DNA of 22,651 bases, from contig JAIOWT010000008.1 of the NCBI GenBank assembly GCA_021742025.1, positions 1-22,651 on the forward strand, given 5' to 3'. The translations under genes and the position numbers were made by a program. How positions within the stretch are numbered: position 1 is the first letter of the stretch; each line of letters begins with the position of its first letter. This stretch comes from Candidatus Nanopelagicales bacterium. GTDB taxonomy: Bacteria > Actinomycetota > Actinomycetes > S36-B12 > UBA5976. Below the pieces are notes generated by a model, which made no database searches, was not told the origin of the DNA, and worked only from the letters and a program-made list of their open reading frames with translations. Positions 1 to 7,099 of the stretch are shown piece after piece.

Positions 1-416
1 GCATTAACAACTGATTGCACATCTTGTTGATGCACTACAAGATCATCGGGTACAACACCGTCTGCCAGCGGCGTACCTGGATCGCGCGGCGCATCATCAA
101 GTGAGATTCGAAGCGCCGATCCAGAAACTGGTGTTAGACCAGTAGCTTGTTCAAGCTGAGTAATTTTTGAACTTAGTGCGGGATCAACCTTGGTAATCGA
201 TAAGTCATTAACCTCAGTGGCCAAAGTATCGACCTCGGATTGCAATACCCCGACTTTGTTAGCTCGGTCCAGAACCAAGCTGCGAAGGTCTTCTAGTCCA
301 CCGGTGCGCAAATTGGTGCCGTCAGCCGTAATTCCACTGGCTACGAATAGGAATCCAGCTAGAGCGGCTGACCCGGTGACCAACGTGGTTTTAGTTCGCC
401 TTGAAAGACTTCTCAT
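1..416 (-). CDS. DUF881 family membrane protein (5' part, cut by window edge)
   Basis: The reverse strand reads from an ATG at 416 to the left edge without a stop, giving 138 codons. The product starts MRSLSRRTKTT, has one hydrophobic segment at about residues 11-30, then a soluble part with a short helical stretch (about 42-80). It ends in the edge-proximal motif VVHQQDVQSVVNA, which is typical of DUF881 (YlxW-like) proteins. The family's function is not known. Members are single-pass membrane proteins with an extracytoplasmic domain, and in actinobacteria they often lie beside crgA, as here. The start fits the basic-then-hydrophobic N-terminus. No good Shine-Dalgarno is visible, and the upstream 50 bp contain two DnaA-box-like motifs. 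Assignment to the family is firm; the role is unknown. Confidence 0.85.
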   Translation of the reverse strand, partial: MRSLSRRTKTTLVTGSAALAGFLFVASGITADGTNLRTGGLEDLRSLVLDRANKVGVLQSEVDTLATEVNDLSITKVDPALSSKITQLEQATGLTPVSGSALRISLDDAPRDPGTPLADGVVPDDLVVHQQDVQSVVN

Positions 417-420
417 TTAG

Positions 421-441
421 TTATCCACAGGGTTATCCACC
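421..441. promoter_or_regulatory. Two tandem DnaA-box-like 9-mers
   Basis: TTATCCACA (421-429) and TTATCCACC (433-441) lie three bases apart in the 52-bp gap between crgA and the DUF881 gene. The first matches the classic DnaA box TTATNCACA exactly and the second differs at the last base. They sit directly upstream of the DUF881 start codon, where a promoter would be expected. Two boxes are too few for an origin, so a regulatory or titration role, or chance, are the alternatives. Confidence 0.45.
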
Positions 442-468
442 GCTGGGGAGGAATTACACCCATGTCAT

Positions 469-735
469 TTACTTCCAGCGAGTGGCTAGCGCAAATCCAA
501 CGCCAATAAGGGCAAAGCCAATTAAAACGTTGGTCAGATTGCCCAAATCGGACATTAGTGGCACTTGGCTACCTACTAGATAGAAAACCACTATCCACAG
601 CAGTCCCACGATAAACATTGTCACCATAGCTGGGGCTAACCAGACTGGATTTCCAACTTTGAATGACTCTGGCGCCTTGGCCGGTGGTGGCGTGTAGGCG
701 GGCTCTTTTGACTTTCGTAACTTTGACTTAGGCAT
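469..735 (-). CDS. crgA: Cell division protein CrgA
   Basis: This 88-residue protein has the layout of CrgA. A basic, proline-rich cytoplasmic N-terminus (TPPP near residues 15-18) is followed by the family motif GNPVWLAP, a membrane segment at about 33-54, a short loop, a second membrane segment at about 66-84, and the terminal ATRWK. CrgA is an actinobacterial septum protein; in mycobacteria it binds FtsZ, FtsQ and penicillin-binding proteins and helps place wall synthesis at the division site. Its position between a rhomboid gene and DUF881 resembles the actinobacterial crgA locus. The gene appears to have its own leaderless promoter and is not in the ppiA-rhomboid operon, from which it is separated by about 105 bp. 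Confidence 0.95.
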   Translation of the reverse strand: MPKSKLRKSKEPAYTPPPAKAPESFKVGNPVWLAPAMVTMFIVGLLWIVVFYLVGSQVPLMSDLGNLTNVLIGFALIGVGFALATRWK

Positions 736-747
736 GCTTAAACCTTA
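736..747 (-). promoter_or_regulatory. Leaderless promoter -10 box of crgA
   Basis: Reading the minus strand, TAAGGT is followed by exactly six bases (TTAAGC) and then the crgA ATG. A TANNNT box at -12 to -7 puts the transcription start on the start codon itself. A perfect 10-bp palindrome (CAGTGCACTG, 760-769) lies where the spacer or -35 region would be and could be an operator. Confidence 0.5.
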
Positions 748-840
748 CCTGTATTTTTCCAGTGCACTGCAATTCTTTGGGCTTAGGCAACTATCAGCCG
801 ACGCCAGATTTCAGCCACGAATTCCTGCTGTCGAAAGCAG

Positions 841-1650
841 CTAGATTCCAAGTAAGGCGGAGACTTGGGCATTTCTGGCGAAGGTAGCTAGGACCAAAAC
901 CGCAAAAATTCCAGCCAACCCAGCACGGTGGATTTGATCGCGATTTAGCCTGGTGCCCTTGGTGTAAATAAAGGCAACCGCAGCTCCCGTGACTGCCCCA
1001 CCAAAGTGGGCACGCCAATCGATGCCTGGTTGCAAGAATCCGATCACGACGTTGATGCCAAGCAGCACAACTAGTTGGGAAACATCGGTGCGCATTTCGC
1101 GGCCGATAACAATCGTCGCTGTGATTAGTCCAAAGATTGCACCGCTGGCACCTACTGAAACGGTATTCAGGTCCGAGAACCAATAAGAGGCTACTGAGCC
1201 ACCAAGCGCTGACAAAACATAAAGGGCAGCAAATCTCATGTGCCCGAGCGAGCGCTCCAATTGTGGTCCTAGCCAGTAAAGCGCGTACATGTTAAACAGC
1301 AGATGCAGGATACTGCCGTGTAGCAAAGTGGAGGTAAATAATCGCCACCACTCTCCCTGTGCGATTGCAGCCGGAATCATTCCAAAGGAAATTGCAAAGC
1401 TGCCAAATAACAATGACAAAGCAAAAATGCTGACGCAAGTAATCAAGATTGCGCGCGTAACTTTTGGAACCGTGTTAAATGAACCCCCAAATTTAGTTTT
1501 GGGTAATGCAACTTGCGCAGCGGCAACACACTCTGGACATTGGAATCCAACGGGAGCGCTGATCATGCAGTCGGGACATATCGTGCGGTCACAACGACCG
1601 CACGATACATAAGCCTCGCTGTCGGTATGTCTAAAACAGGTATTGCTCAC
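841..1650 (-). CDS. Rhomboid family intramembrane serine protease with N-terminal zinc-binding B-box-like domain
   Basis: The 269-residue protein begins with a small cysteine-rich module (C5, H8, C17, C20, C25, C28, C38, C41), a B-box-like zinc site often fused to actinobacterial rhomboids. The membrane domain follows: a first hydrophobic helix at about 66-95, then HLLFNMYAL with the conserved Asn120, the catalytic GASG with Ser169, and His215 in AHFGGAVTG. Ser169 and His215 form the rhomboid catalytic dyad, so the enzyme should be active and cut membrane proteins within the bilayer. Its substrate is unknown. It starts with GTG two bases after the ppiA stop, behind a GAGG ribosome site, so it is translated from the ppiA transcript. 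Confidence 0.93.
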   Translation of the reverse strand: MSNTCFRHTDSEAYVSCGRCDRTICPDCMISAPVGFQCPECVAAAQVALPKTKFGGSFNTVPKVTRAILITCVSIFALSLLFGSFAISFGMIPAAIAQGEWWRLFTSTLLHGSILHLLFNMYALYWLGPQLERSLGHMRFAALYVLSALGGSVASYWFSDLNTVSVGASGAIFGLITATIVIGREMRTDVSQLVVLLGINVVIGFLQPGIDWRAHFGGAVTGAAVAFIYTKGTRLNRDQIHRAGLAGIFAVLVLATFARNAQVSALLGI

Positions 1651-1652
1651 GC

Positions 1653-2171
1653 TTAACCTCGAGAGACAGTAACGCTTTCGATTACCACGTCATTAACTGG
1701 ACGATCCATTTGTCCAGTTGGCACATTAGCAATCGCATCAACAACATCGCGACCTGCTTGATCTGCGACTTCGCCAAAGATTGTGTGCTTGAAGTTCAGC
1801 CATGTTGTTGGTGCAACTGTGATGAAGAATTGGGAACCGTTTGTATTTGGTCCAGCATTTGCCATGGCAAGTAGGTAAGGGCGATCAAAGACTAATTCTG
1901 GATGTGGTTCGTCTTCAAATTTAAAGCCAGGACCTCCGGTACCTTGACCGAGTGGGTCTCCAGCTTGGATCATGAAGCCAGGAATGATGCGGTGGAAAAT
2001 AGTTCCGTTGTAAAGCGGATCATTTGATTTTTGACCAGTTGCTGGATGTGTCCATTCAACTGAGCCATCGGCTAAGCCAAGAATGTTTTTAACGGTCTTT
2101 GGCGCGTGATTATCAAAAATGTTGATGTTGATATCGCCGTGGTTTGTATGCAAAGTCATTGTTGAAGTCAT
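1653..2171 (-). CDS. ppiA: Cyclophilin-type peptidyl-prolyl cis-trans isomerase
   Basis: The 172-residue protein is a single cyclophilin domain with no signal peptide, so it should act in the cytoplasm, interconverting cis and trans proline bonds during folding. Active-site motifs are intact: FHRIIPGFMIQAGD (Arg, Phe and Gln of the cyclophilin pocket), NTNGSQFFIT, and TWLNFKHTIFGEV with the Trp and His of the ligand pocket. An alternative ATG lies four codons downstream. The first ATG is kept because GAGAAT, a one-mismatch relative of the leaderless -10 box, sits six bases upstream of it. It leads a two-gene unit with the rhomboid gene, as in mycobacteria where ppiA lies close to crgA. Confidence 0.95.
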   Translation of the reverse strand: MTSTMTLHTNHGDININIFDNHAPKTVKNILGLADGSVEWTHPATGQKSNDPLYNGTIFHRIIPGFMIQAGDPLGQGTGGPGFKFEDEPHPELVFDRPYLLAMANAGPNTNGSQFFITVAPTTWLNFKHTIFGEVADQAGRDVVDAIANVPTGQMDRPVNDVVIESVTVSRG

Positions 2172-2238
2172 GACTTAATTCTCGCACACCTTTAGGTATC
2201 CAGCGAATACAAAATAGGTCGGGTAAAACATTTGTGAC
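2172..2238 (-). promoter_or_regulatory. Promoter region of ppiA-rhomboid
   Basis: These 67 bp between the rplI terminator and ppiA must hold the promoter. Two candidates are seen on the minus strand: TTGTCA, 18 bp, TATTTT; and GAGAAT six bases before the ATG (near-leaderless pattern with one mismatch). I cannot choose between them. Confidence 0.35.
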
Positions 2239-2273
2239 AAAAAGAATGCCCACGAAAAATCGTGGGCATTCTT
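2239..2273 (-). terminator. Rho-independent terminator of the rpsF-ssb-rpsR-rplI operon
   Basis: A perfect 13-bp stem (arms 2242-2254 and 2261-2273, core GCCCACG/CGTGGGC) with a 6-base loop lies just after the rplI stop. On the minus strand it runs out into TTTTT. It insulates the ribosomal operon from ppiA, which must therefore have its own promoter in the roughly 65 bp that follow. Confidence 0.93.
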
Positions 2274-2285
2274 AGTAAAGGTTTA

Positions 2286-2729
2286 TTACTTCTTGCTGCC
2301 TCGGACATCGAGAACAACAGTGGCCAAAACATCTGCATGTAGGCGAACTGTGATTTCGTGGCGACCGGCAGTTTTGATTGGTGAGGCAAGAACAATCTTG
2401 CGCTTATCAACATCAACCACGCGGATTGCAGAAGCGATATCCCCAACAGTGATGGAACCAAATAGGCGTCCTTCACTGCCAGCACGAGCTGAAATCACAA
2501 TTGGAGCGGCTTCAAGAGCTGCTTTGATTTCCAATGCGTGATCTAGATCGCGAACTGAACGCTTGTTGCGAGCACGCTTGATCTGAGTTACTTGCTTCTC
2601 GCCGCCACGAGTCCATGCTGTTGCAAGACCTTGTGGGACTAGAAAGTTGCGACCAAATCCTGGCTTCACATCTACAACGTCGCCTGCACTACCAAGGCCA
2701 GTGACTTCTTGAGTCAAAATAAGTTTCAT
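2286..2729 (-). CDS. rplI: 50S ribosomal protein bL9
   Basis: At 147 residues it has the usual bL9 length. The N-terminal domain carries the family signature [20 protein letters not shown] followed by VPQGLA. It continues through the long connecting helix (about 41-75) into the C-terminal RNA-binding domain. bL9 binds 23S rRNA at the base of the L1 stalk and helps keep the reading frame. A strong AAGGAGAG ribosome site overlaps the rpsR stop codon, so the two genes are closely coupled. In many actinobacteria dnaB follows rplI; here a terminator and ppiA follow instead. Confidence 0.98.
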   Translation of the reverse strand: MKLILTQEVTGLGSAGDVVDVKPGFGRNFLVPQGLATAWTRGGEKQVTQIKRARNKRSVRDLDHALEIKAALEAAPIVISARAGSEGRLFGSITVGDIASAIRVVDVDKRKIVLASPIKTAGRHEITVRLHADVLATVVLDVRGSKK

Positions 2730-2742
2730 AAGTCATCTCTCC

Positions 2743-2979
2743 TTATCGTGCTGTTGAGGTGTATGGAAGTAATGAAATCTCGCGTGCGTTCTTAACTGCG
2801 TTAGCAATATCGCGCTGGTGCTGAGTGCAGTTGCCTGTAACTCGACGTGCGCGAATCTTGCCGCGATCAGAAATGAACTTGCGCAAGGTTGGAATGTCTT
2901 TGTAGTCAATTACTGCAGCGTTTTTGCTGCAGAATGCACAAACTTTCGGCTTGAATTTCTTAATTGGTGGCTTTGCCAT
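2743..2979 (-). CDS. rpsR: 30S ribosomal protein bS18, zinc-binding (C+) form
   Basis: The 78-residue protein carries the bS18 core ([18 protein letters not shown], then RARRVTGNC). C14 and C17 (CAFC) with C51 and H54 (CTQH) form the zinc site of the C+ class, so the protein needs zinc. Some actinobacteria carry a second, zinc-free copy elsewhere; that cannot be judged from this window. bS18 pairs with bS6 on the platform of the small subunit, and both are encoded in this operon. The start is preceded by AAAGGAG. A 75-bp gap separates it from ssb. Confidence 0.98.
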   Translation of the reverse strand: MAKPPIKKFKPKVCAFCSKNAAVIDYKDIPTLRKFISDRGKIRARRVTGNCTQHQRDIANAVKNAREISLLPYTSTAR

Positions 2980-3054
2980 TGTGGTGCTCCTTTGGAAGCC
3001 CGGTTCTATCCGGAATGGTTGTTCAACAAATGTTGAGTTGGATGGGATCGTTCG

Positions 3055-3516
3055 TTAGAACGGAGGTTCGTCTCCTGCAGGCGCAGGTGCGGCCCAAGGA
3101 TCTTCGGATGGTGCTGCTCCGCCGCCGCCGTTGTAGCCGCTGTCGGTACGTGCAACCCGACTAACTTTTGCAGTGGCATTACGTAGAGCTGGACCGACGT
3201 CATCGACGTCCATTTCAACTACGGTGCGCTTTTCGCCTTCCTTAGTTTCATATGAACGTTGCTTCAAACGGCCAGTAACTAAAACGCGAGTTCCCTTTGT
3301 CAAGGATTCGGCTACGTTCTCGGCATATTGACGCCAGACGCTGCAACGCAAAAACAATGTGTCGCCGTCTTTCCATTCATTGGTCGCTTTGTCGAGCATT
3401 CGAGTTGTTGAAGCAACTGTGAATGATGCGACAGCCTGGCCATTTGGAGTAAAACGAAGTTCTGGATCACCGGTTAGGTTTCCAATAACTGTTACTACAA
3501 CATCGCCTTGTGCCAT
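3055..3516 (-). CDS. ssb: Single-stranded DNA-binding protein
   Basis: The 153-residue protein starts with an OB fold (about residues 4-112; [20 protein letters not shown] at the start, [11 protein letters not shown] near the end). A glycine- and proline-rich flexible tail follows. It ends in the acidic tip DEPPF, the peptide through which SSB recruits repair and replication proteins. It coats single-stranded DNA at replication forks. The gene lies between rpsF and rpsR, the standard bacterial arrangement. The ATG at 3516 has a GAGG site and lies nine bases after the rpsF stop. Confidence 0.98.
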   Translation of the reverse strand: MAQGDVVVTVIGNLTGDPELRFTPNGQAVASFTVASTTRMLDKATNEWKDGDTLFLRCSVWRQYAENVAESLTKGTRVLVTGRLKQRSYETKEGEKRTVVEMDVDDVGPALRNATAKVSRVARTDSGYNGGGGAAPSEDPWAAPAPAGDEPPF

Positions 3517-3525
3517 GATGGGCCT

Positions 3526-3816
3526 CTACTTCACGTCGAGACGCATGACTTTAGTGCGAAGCACTGATTCATTAAGTCCCAACTGACGATCGAGTTCTGC
3601 AACTGCTGCTGGTGAGCAATTGATGTCTAGTAGGGCGTAGATTCCTTCGCCCTTTTTGTTGATTTCGTAAGCCAAACGGCGACGACCCCAGATATCGACT
3701 TTGCCAACTGTGCCGCCGTCAGTCTTGACTACGTTAAGAAACGCATCAAGTGATGGTGCAACTGTTCGCTCTTCGAGCTCGGGATCGAGAATTACTACAA
3801 CTTCGTAGTGACGCAT
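3526..3816 (-). CDS. rpsF: 30S ribosomal protein bS6
   Basis: The chosen start is the ATG at 3816, giving 96 residues beginning [13 protein letters not shown], the usual bS6 start. A GTG four codons upstream is rejected because it lies inside the Shine-Dalgarno AGGAGGTG, which is correctly spaced only for the ATG. The protein has the bS6 ferredoxin-like fold with the conserved [10 protein letters not shown] and [11 protein letters not shown] segments. bS6 binds 16S rRNA as a complex with bS18. It is the first gene of rpsF-ssb-rpsR-rplI and is preceded by a structured leader that may give feedback control. Confidence 0.97.
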   Translation of the reverse strand: MRHYEVVVILDPELEERTVAPSLDAFLNVVKTDGGTVGKVDIWGRRRLAYEINKKGEGIYALLDINCSPAAVAELDRQLGLNESVLRTKVMRLDVK

Positions 3817-3836
3817 ACTGATACCCACCTCCTATG

Positions 3837-3888
3837 GACTAATCGGCCACGGTCTTTCCGTGGCAGGAGGGATCAAGAACCTTTAGTC
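3837..3888 (-). promoter_or_regulatory. Candidate S6:S18-binding leader RNA of rpsF
   Basis: On the minus strand an outer stem GACTAA/TTAGTC (3883-3888 with 3837-3842) encloses an inner 6-7 bp hairpin GCCACGG/CCGTGGC (3858-3864 with 3846-3852, loop AAAGA). A CCG triplet (3846-3844) directly follows the inner stem, and the rpsF ribosome site starts about three bases after the outer stem. In the known S6:S18 leader the bS6:bS18 complex recognises a CCG beside a hairpin and represses its own operon. The elements and place fit; the large 5' internal loop is my own drawing and was not checked against the family model. Confidence 0.6.
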
Positions 3889-3916
3889 TAGGGCATTTTT
3901 ACCGGCCCAAAAAACC

Positions 3917-3925
3917 TTGTGCACA
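3917..3925. promoter_or_regulatory. DnaA-box-like TTGTGCACA
   Basis: TTGTGCACA lies in the 183-bp divergent gap between rpsF and nfo and fits the relaxed DnaA box TT(A/G)TNCACA. The same 9-mer recurs at 22332-22340, also in an intergenic region. A single box could equally be chance. Confidence 0.3.
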
Positions 3926-3987
3926 GGCCCAAGCAGGTCTGGATTTGGATTTGATTGGGCGATAAACCTTAGGTAAGCCTCGCCAAG

Positions 3988-3993
3988 TACCCT
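3988..3993 (+). promoter_or_regulatory. Leaderless promoter -10 box of nfo
   Basis: TACCCT is followed by exactly six bases (TAATTC) and then the ATG at 4000. There is no Shine-Dalgarno at a useful distance. A leaderless transcript starting on the ATG is the simplest reading. Confidence 0.5.
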
Positions 3994-3999
3994 TAATTC

Positions 4000-4779
4000 A
4001 TGGGAAATATTGCTATCGGATCACATGTTGGAGGCGATGACCCCATCGCTACTGCCAAGGAAATGGGCTTAGACCATATCCAGATCTTTTTGGCAGACCC
4101 CCAGGGCTGGAAGGGTTCAGTTTTCCCGCACGCAGATGGCGCTGAAGGTCTAAAGGCTAGCTCCGAAGCCGCAAACATAGGCATTTACGTGCACGCCCGG
4201 TACATCATCAACGTTGCTACAACCAATAATAAAGTTCGAATTCCTAGCCGCAAACTCCTTCAAACTGATGTTGACGCTGCTGCTTCAGTTGGTGCCAAAG
4301 CCGTAATTGTTCACGGCGGGCACGTAACTGATGGCGATGACCCGCAAGCAGGAATTGATAACTGGGTTAAAGCATTAGCTCAGTTAGATATGAAAGTTCC
4401 AGTCCTAATTGAAAACACTGCTGGTGGCAAAAACTCCATGGCTCGAAGATTGGAGTCCATCAAAGGACTTTGGGGCGCAGTCGGTGACACCGGAGTTGGA
4501 TTTTGTCTAGACACGTGTCATGCGCATGCCGGTGGAATTGATATGGGAGAACTTGCTGACACGATTCTTGGAATCACCGGGCGCATTGACTTGATTCATT
4601 GCAACGACAGCCGGGACTCATTTGATTCTGGAGCCGATCGTCATGCGAATCTTGGCGAAGGTTCTATTGGTATGGACAACATAATCAATTGTCTAAAAAC
4701 TGCTAAAGCTCCAATTGTTTTGGAAACACCATTTGACGGCGTCTCCGCTGATTTAGAACTCCTGCGTAAGTCGCTGTAA
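4000..4779 (+). CDS. nfo: Endonuclease IV (AP endonuclease)
   Basis: The 259-residue protein is a TIM-barrel deoxyribonuclease IV. The metal ligands of the family can be followed in order: H65 (YVHARY), H105 and H108 (VHGGH), E138 (IENTAGGKNS), D171 and H174 (CLDTCHAHAGG), H200 (IHCNDS), D213 and H215 (DRHANLGEGSIG), and E242 (LETP). It cuts DNA 5' of abasic sites and removes blocking 3' groups in base excision repair. The length is slightly shorter than the E. coli enzyme. It is the first plus-strand gene after the rpsF divergence. Its link to the two wall genes downstream looks positional only, because the next gene has its own promoter. Confidence 0.96.
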   Translation: MGNIAIGSHVGGDDPIATAKEMGLDHIQIFLADPQGWKGSVFPHADGAEGLKASSEAANIGIYVHARYIINVATTNNKVRIPSRKLLQTDVDAAASVGAKAVIVHGGHVTDGDDPQAGIDNWVKALAQLDMKVPVLIENTAGGKNSMARRLESIKGLWGAVGDTGVGFCLDTCHAHAGGIDMGELADTILGITGRIDLIHCNDSRDSFDSGADRHANLGEGSIGMDNIINCLKTAKAPIVLETPFDGVSADLELLRKSL

Positions 4780-4812
4780 ATCTAAATCCCATTAGACACC
4801 CATATCCCTAGG

Positions 4813-4818
4813 TAGATT
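4813..4818 (+). promoter_or_regulatory. Leaderless promoter -10 box of the FemX-like gene
   Basis: TAGATT is followed by six bases (GAATAC) and then the GTG at 4825. The 45-bp gap holds no Shine-Dalgarno, which supports both the GTG start and a leaderless mRNA. Confidence 0.5.
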
Positions 4819-4824
4819 GAATAC

Positions 4825-5946
4825 GTGCAGGTTCGCCAAATAAGTTCCGAGAAGCACCTGTCATACATTGCAGGGCGCTCATCGGTGTCATTTTTACAAA
4901 CACCTGCTTGGGGTAAAACTAAAGCTGGCTGGACTTCACAATCACTAGGTTGGTTTGTTGGCGACGAACTTGTCGGAGCTGGTTTGATTTTGTTGCGCAA
5001 AGTTCCAAAAGTAGAGAAGTATCTTGCGTACCTTCCTGAAGGACCAGATTTAGATTGGGCAAACAGTAGCGACGTTGAACGCGCACTCAATGCACTCATA
5101 GTTTTTGCCAAAGACCGCGGAGTATTTCAAATCAAAATGGGTCCGCACACTTGGGTTCGACGTTGGCATGCCGAAACCTTGAAAGCCGCAATTGCCGAAG
5201 CGTCTGCAAAAGTCATAGGTGAAGTTAAGCCTGATGAAGTGAATCAATCAGGCGTTGCGTTACTAAGCCAATTAAAAACTATGGGTTGGAAACAACGTAA
5301 AGCTGAAGCTTCCGGATTTGGTGATTACCAACCCCGTTTCGTTTTTCAAATTGATCTTGCCGGCAAAACTGAAGAACAAATTTTCGAAGGCTTCAATCAG
5401 CAGTGGCGAAGAAATATTCGCAAAGCCGAAAAAGAAGGTGTCACAGTTCGTCAAGGCACAATTTCTGACTTAGATATTTTTCATACTTGCTACATCGAAA
5501 CTGCAAAGCGTGATCACTTCACCCCGCGCTCACTTTCCTACTTCCAAACTATGTGGACTGCAATGCGCGAAGAAACAATCGAGCGAATTTCATTGATGAT
5601 TGCAACACATCCCGATCACGAAGGCGCGATTGCGGCAACCACTATGACTCGGGTGGGAAATCATTCTTGGTATTCATACGGTGCTTCTACAACTGCTGCT
5701 CGGGATTTACGTCCGAGTAATGCCATTCAATGGGAAATGATAAGGACTGCTCTTAGCGAAGGGGCGGACATCTATGACATGCGCGGTATCTCTGACACCC
5801 TGGATTCCAATAATCATTTGTTTGGATTGATTCAATTCAAGCTTGGAACTGGTGGGTACGCGCAAGAATATGTGGGTGAATGGGATTATGTACTTTCGCC
5901 GATCTGGGCCAAGGCCTTTGATGCCTATATGTCGAGGCGGAGATAG
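4825..5946 (+). CDS. FemA/FemB/FemX-family peptidoglycan interpeptide-bridge aminoacyltransferase
   Basis: The 373-residue protein matches the two-lobed FemABX fold. An N-terminal acyltransferase-like lobe (about 1-150) has the typical entry SFLQTPAWGKTKAGW. A second lobe (about 170-360) contains FNQQWRRNIRKAEKEGV, YGASTTAARDLRPSNAIQWE and YDMRGISDT, then FKLGTGG near the end. Family members use aminoacyl-tRNA to add residues to the stem peptide of lipid II or peptidoglycan on the cytoplasmic side. No signal peptide or membrane helix is seen, as expected. Which amino acid is added, glycine or another, cannot be read from the sequence. The stop is three bases from the next ATG, so it forms an operon with the racemase-like gene, pointing to joint work on wall precursors. 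Confidence 0.9.
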   Translation: MQVRQISSEKHLSYIAGRSSVSFLQTPAWGKTKAGWTSQSLGWFVGDELVGAGLILLRKVPKVEKYLAYLPEGPDLDWANSSDVERALNALIVFAKDRGVFQIKMGPHTWVRRWHAETLKAAIAEASAKVIGEVKPDEVNQSGVALLSQLKTMGWKQRKAEASGFGDYQPRFVFQIDLAGKTEEQIFEGFNQQWRRNIRKAEKEGVTVRQGTISDLDIFHTCYIETAKRDHFTPRSLSYFQTMWTAMREETIERISLMIATHPDHEGAIAATTMTRVGNHSWYSYGASTTAARDLRPSNAIQWEMIRTALSEGADIYDMRGISDTLDSNNHLFGLIQFKLGTGGYAQEYVGEWDYVLSPIWAKAFDAYMSRRR

Positions 5947-5949
5947 CAA

Positions 5950-7092
5950 ATGACATTTTCGCTCAAAGTTGATGCAACTAAATTTCGGAGTCATTTGGTT
6001 TCGGTAATGAATAGTTATGCCGCTGCTGGTGCCGAATTAGTTCCCGTGATTAAGGGCAATGGTTACGGTTTTGGTCGAGACGTATTAGCCGATGAAGCCT
6101 CCCGACTCGGATGTAACCGGATTGCAATTGGCACTGTTTGGGAGTTAGGCCAATCGCTGGCAGATTTTCCAGGTGAGATTTTAGTTTTGGAGCCATTTAA
6201 TTCCAGTGATGAATCTGCGGTTAACCAATGGCGCCAACATTTGGAACATAACTCGGATCGGATCATCGTTACAGTAAGCAATTTGGATTTAGCAGCGGTG
6301 AGATCAGCTGGCGCTAAGAATGTTTACCTAGAAGGTAAGACTTCGCTATCCCGATTTGGAATGCTGCACTTTGATATGCAATCGATCGCAAACATTAATG
6401 ATTTAAAAGTTTTAGGACTTTCACTTCATCTACCAATTGTGCAGCCCGCTATCAAAGTCGATGCGACTACAGAAATCTCTTCTGCCTTCAATGGCGCGAA
6501 TCTTTCGCAAAGCATGACGGACGCCTGGAATTGGATTGTTCTGTACGAAGAGCTGTCTACTAAGTTTTCGCTTCCGAAGTGCATAAGTCTTTCTCATGTG
6601 TCTGATAAGCAAGTTCAATCATTCAAAAAGATGATGCAAAGTTACAACTTTGATTTAGATGTTGAAGTGCGCATTGGAACAAAGTTGTGGCTAGGTGAAC
6701 CAAGCGCTTTGCAAGCCTGTGGAACAGTTCTTCAAATTCATGACATGACTCATCGCCAAACAGTTGGCTACCAACAAATCGATAGTGGAAACAACAAGCG
6801 CTTAATTGTTGTCAGTGGTGGTACCGCGCACGGAGTAGCAATGGCTGCGCCAAGCAATGCTAGTTCGCTGCGCAAACGAGGAATAGCAATTGCCGAAGGA
6901 GTTTCTCAAGCCATTGGAAAAGTAAGGTCGCCATTTAGTTATAACGGCCAGAATCTAGATTTTGTCGAACCACCACACATGCATGTTTCAATGCTTTGGA
7001 GTAACGACATGACAATTTCGGTTGGTGACACTTTGGATTGCAATGTTAGAAACACTACGTCTAGCTTTGATTGTGTAACTGGGCTCGATTAG
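5950..7092 (+). CDS. Alanine-racemase-like PLP protein with altered active site
   Basis: The 380-residue protein looks like a fold-type III PLP enzyme. The N-terminal barrel has VPVIKGNGYGFG, where K35 corresponds to the PLP lysine and Y39 to the phosphate-contacting tyrosine of KANAYGHG. S134-R135-F136-G137 resembles the GRLG motif, and R241 in VRIGTKLW fits the arginine that contacts the pyridine ring. In the C-terminal domain, where alanine racemases have GYADGY with the second catalytic base, this protein has GTAHG (291-295), so the tyrosine is missing. The carbamylated-lysine region is also divergent. It could be a racemase or epimerase with another substrate, or a PLP-binding regulator. 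It is translationally linked to the FemX-like gene behind an AGGCGGAG site. Fold good, reaction unknown. Confidence 0.8.
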   Translation: MTFSLKVDATKFRSHLVSVMNSYAAAGAELVPVIKGNGYGFGRDVLADEASRLGCNRIAIGTVWELGQSLADFPGEILVLEPFNSSDESAVNQWRQHLEHNSDRIIVTVSNLDLAAVRSAGAKNVYLEGKTSLSRFGMLHFDMQSIANINDLKVLGLSLHLPIVQPAIKVDATTEISSAFNGANLSQSMTDAWNWIVLYEELSTKFSLPKCISLSHVSDKQVQSFKKMMQSYNFDLDVEVRIGTKLWLGEPSALQACGTVLQIHDMTHRQTVGYQQIDSGNNKRLIVVSGGTAHGVAMAAPSNASSLRKRGIAIAEGVSQAIGKVRSPFSYNGQNLDFVEPPHMHVSMLWSNDMTISVGDTLDCNVRNTTSSFDCVTGLD

Positions 7093-7099
7093 TTTCCGG

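Noticed and set aside
190..420. A plus-strand frame opposite the DUF881 gene
   Set aside because: The minus strand encodes a recognisable DUF881 protein to the edge; the plus frame has no family features.
794..1183. A 129-codon minus-strand frame within the rhomboid gene
   Set aside because: It is an out-of-frame shadow of the rhomboid, whose catalytic motifs lie in the other frame.
3817..3828. Upstream GTG for rpsF
   Set aside because: This codon lies within the Shine-Dalgarno sequence of the proper ATG.
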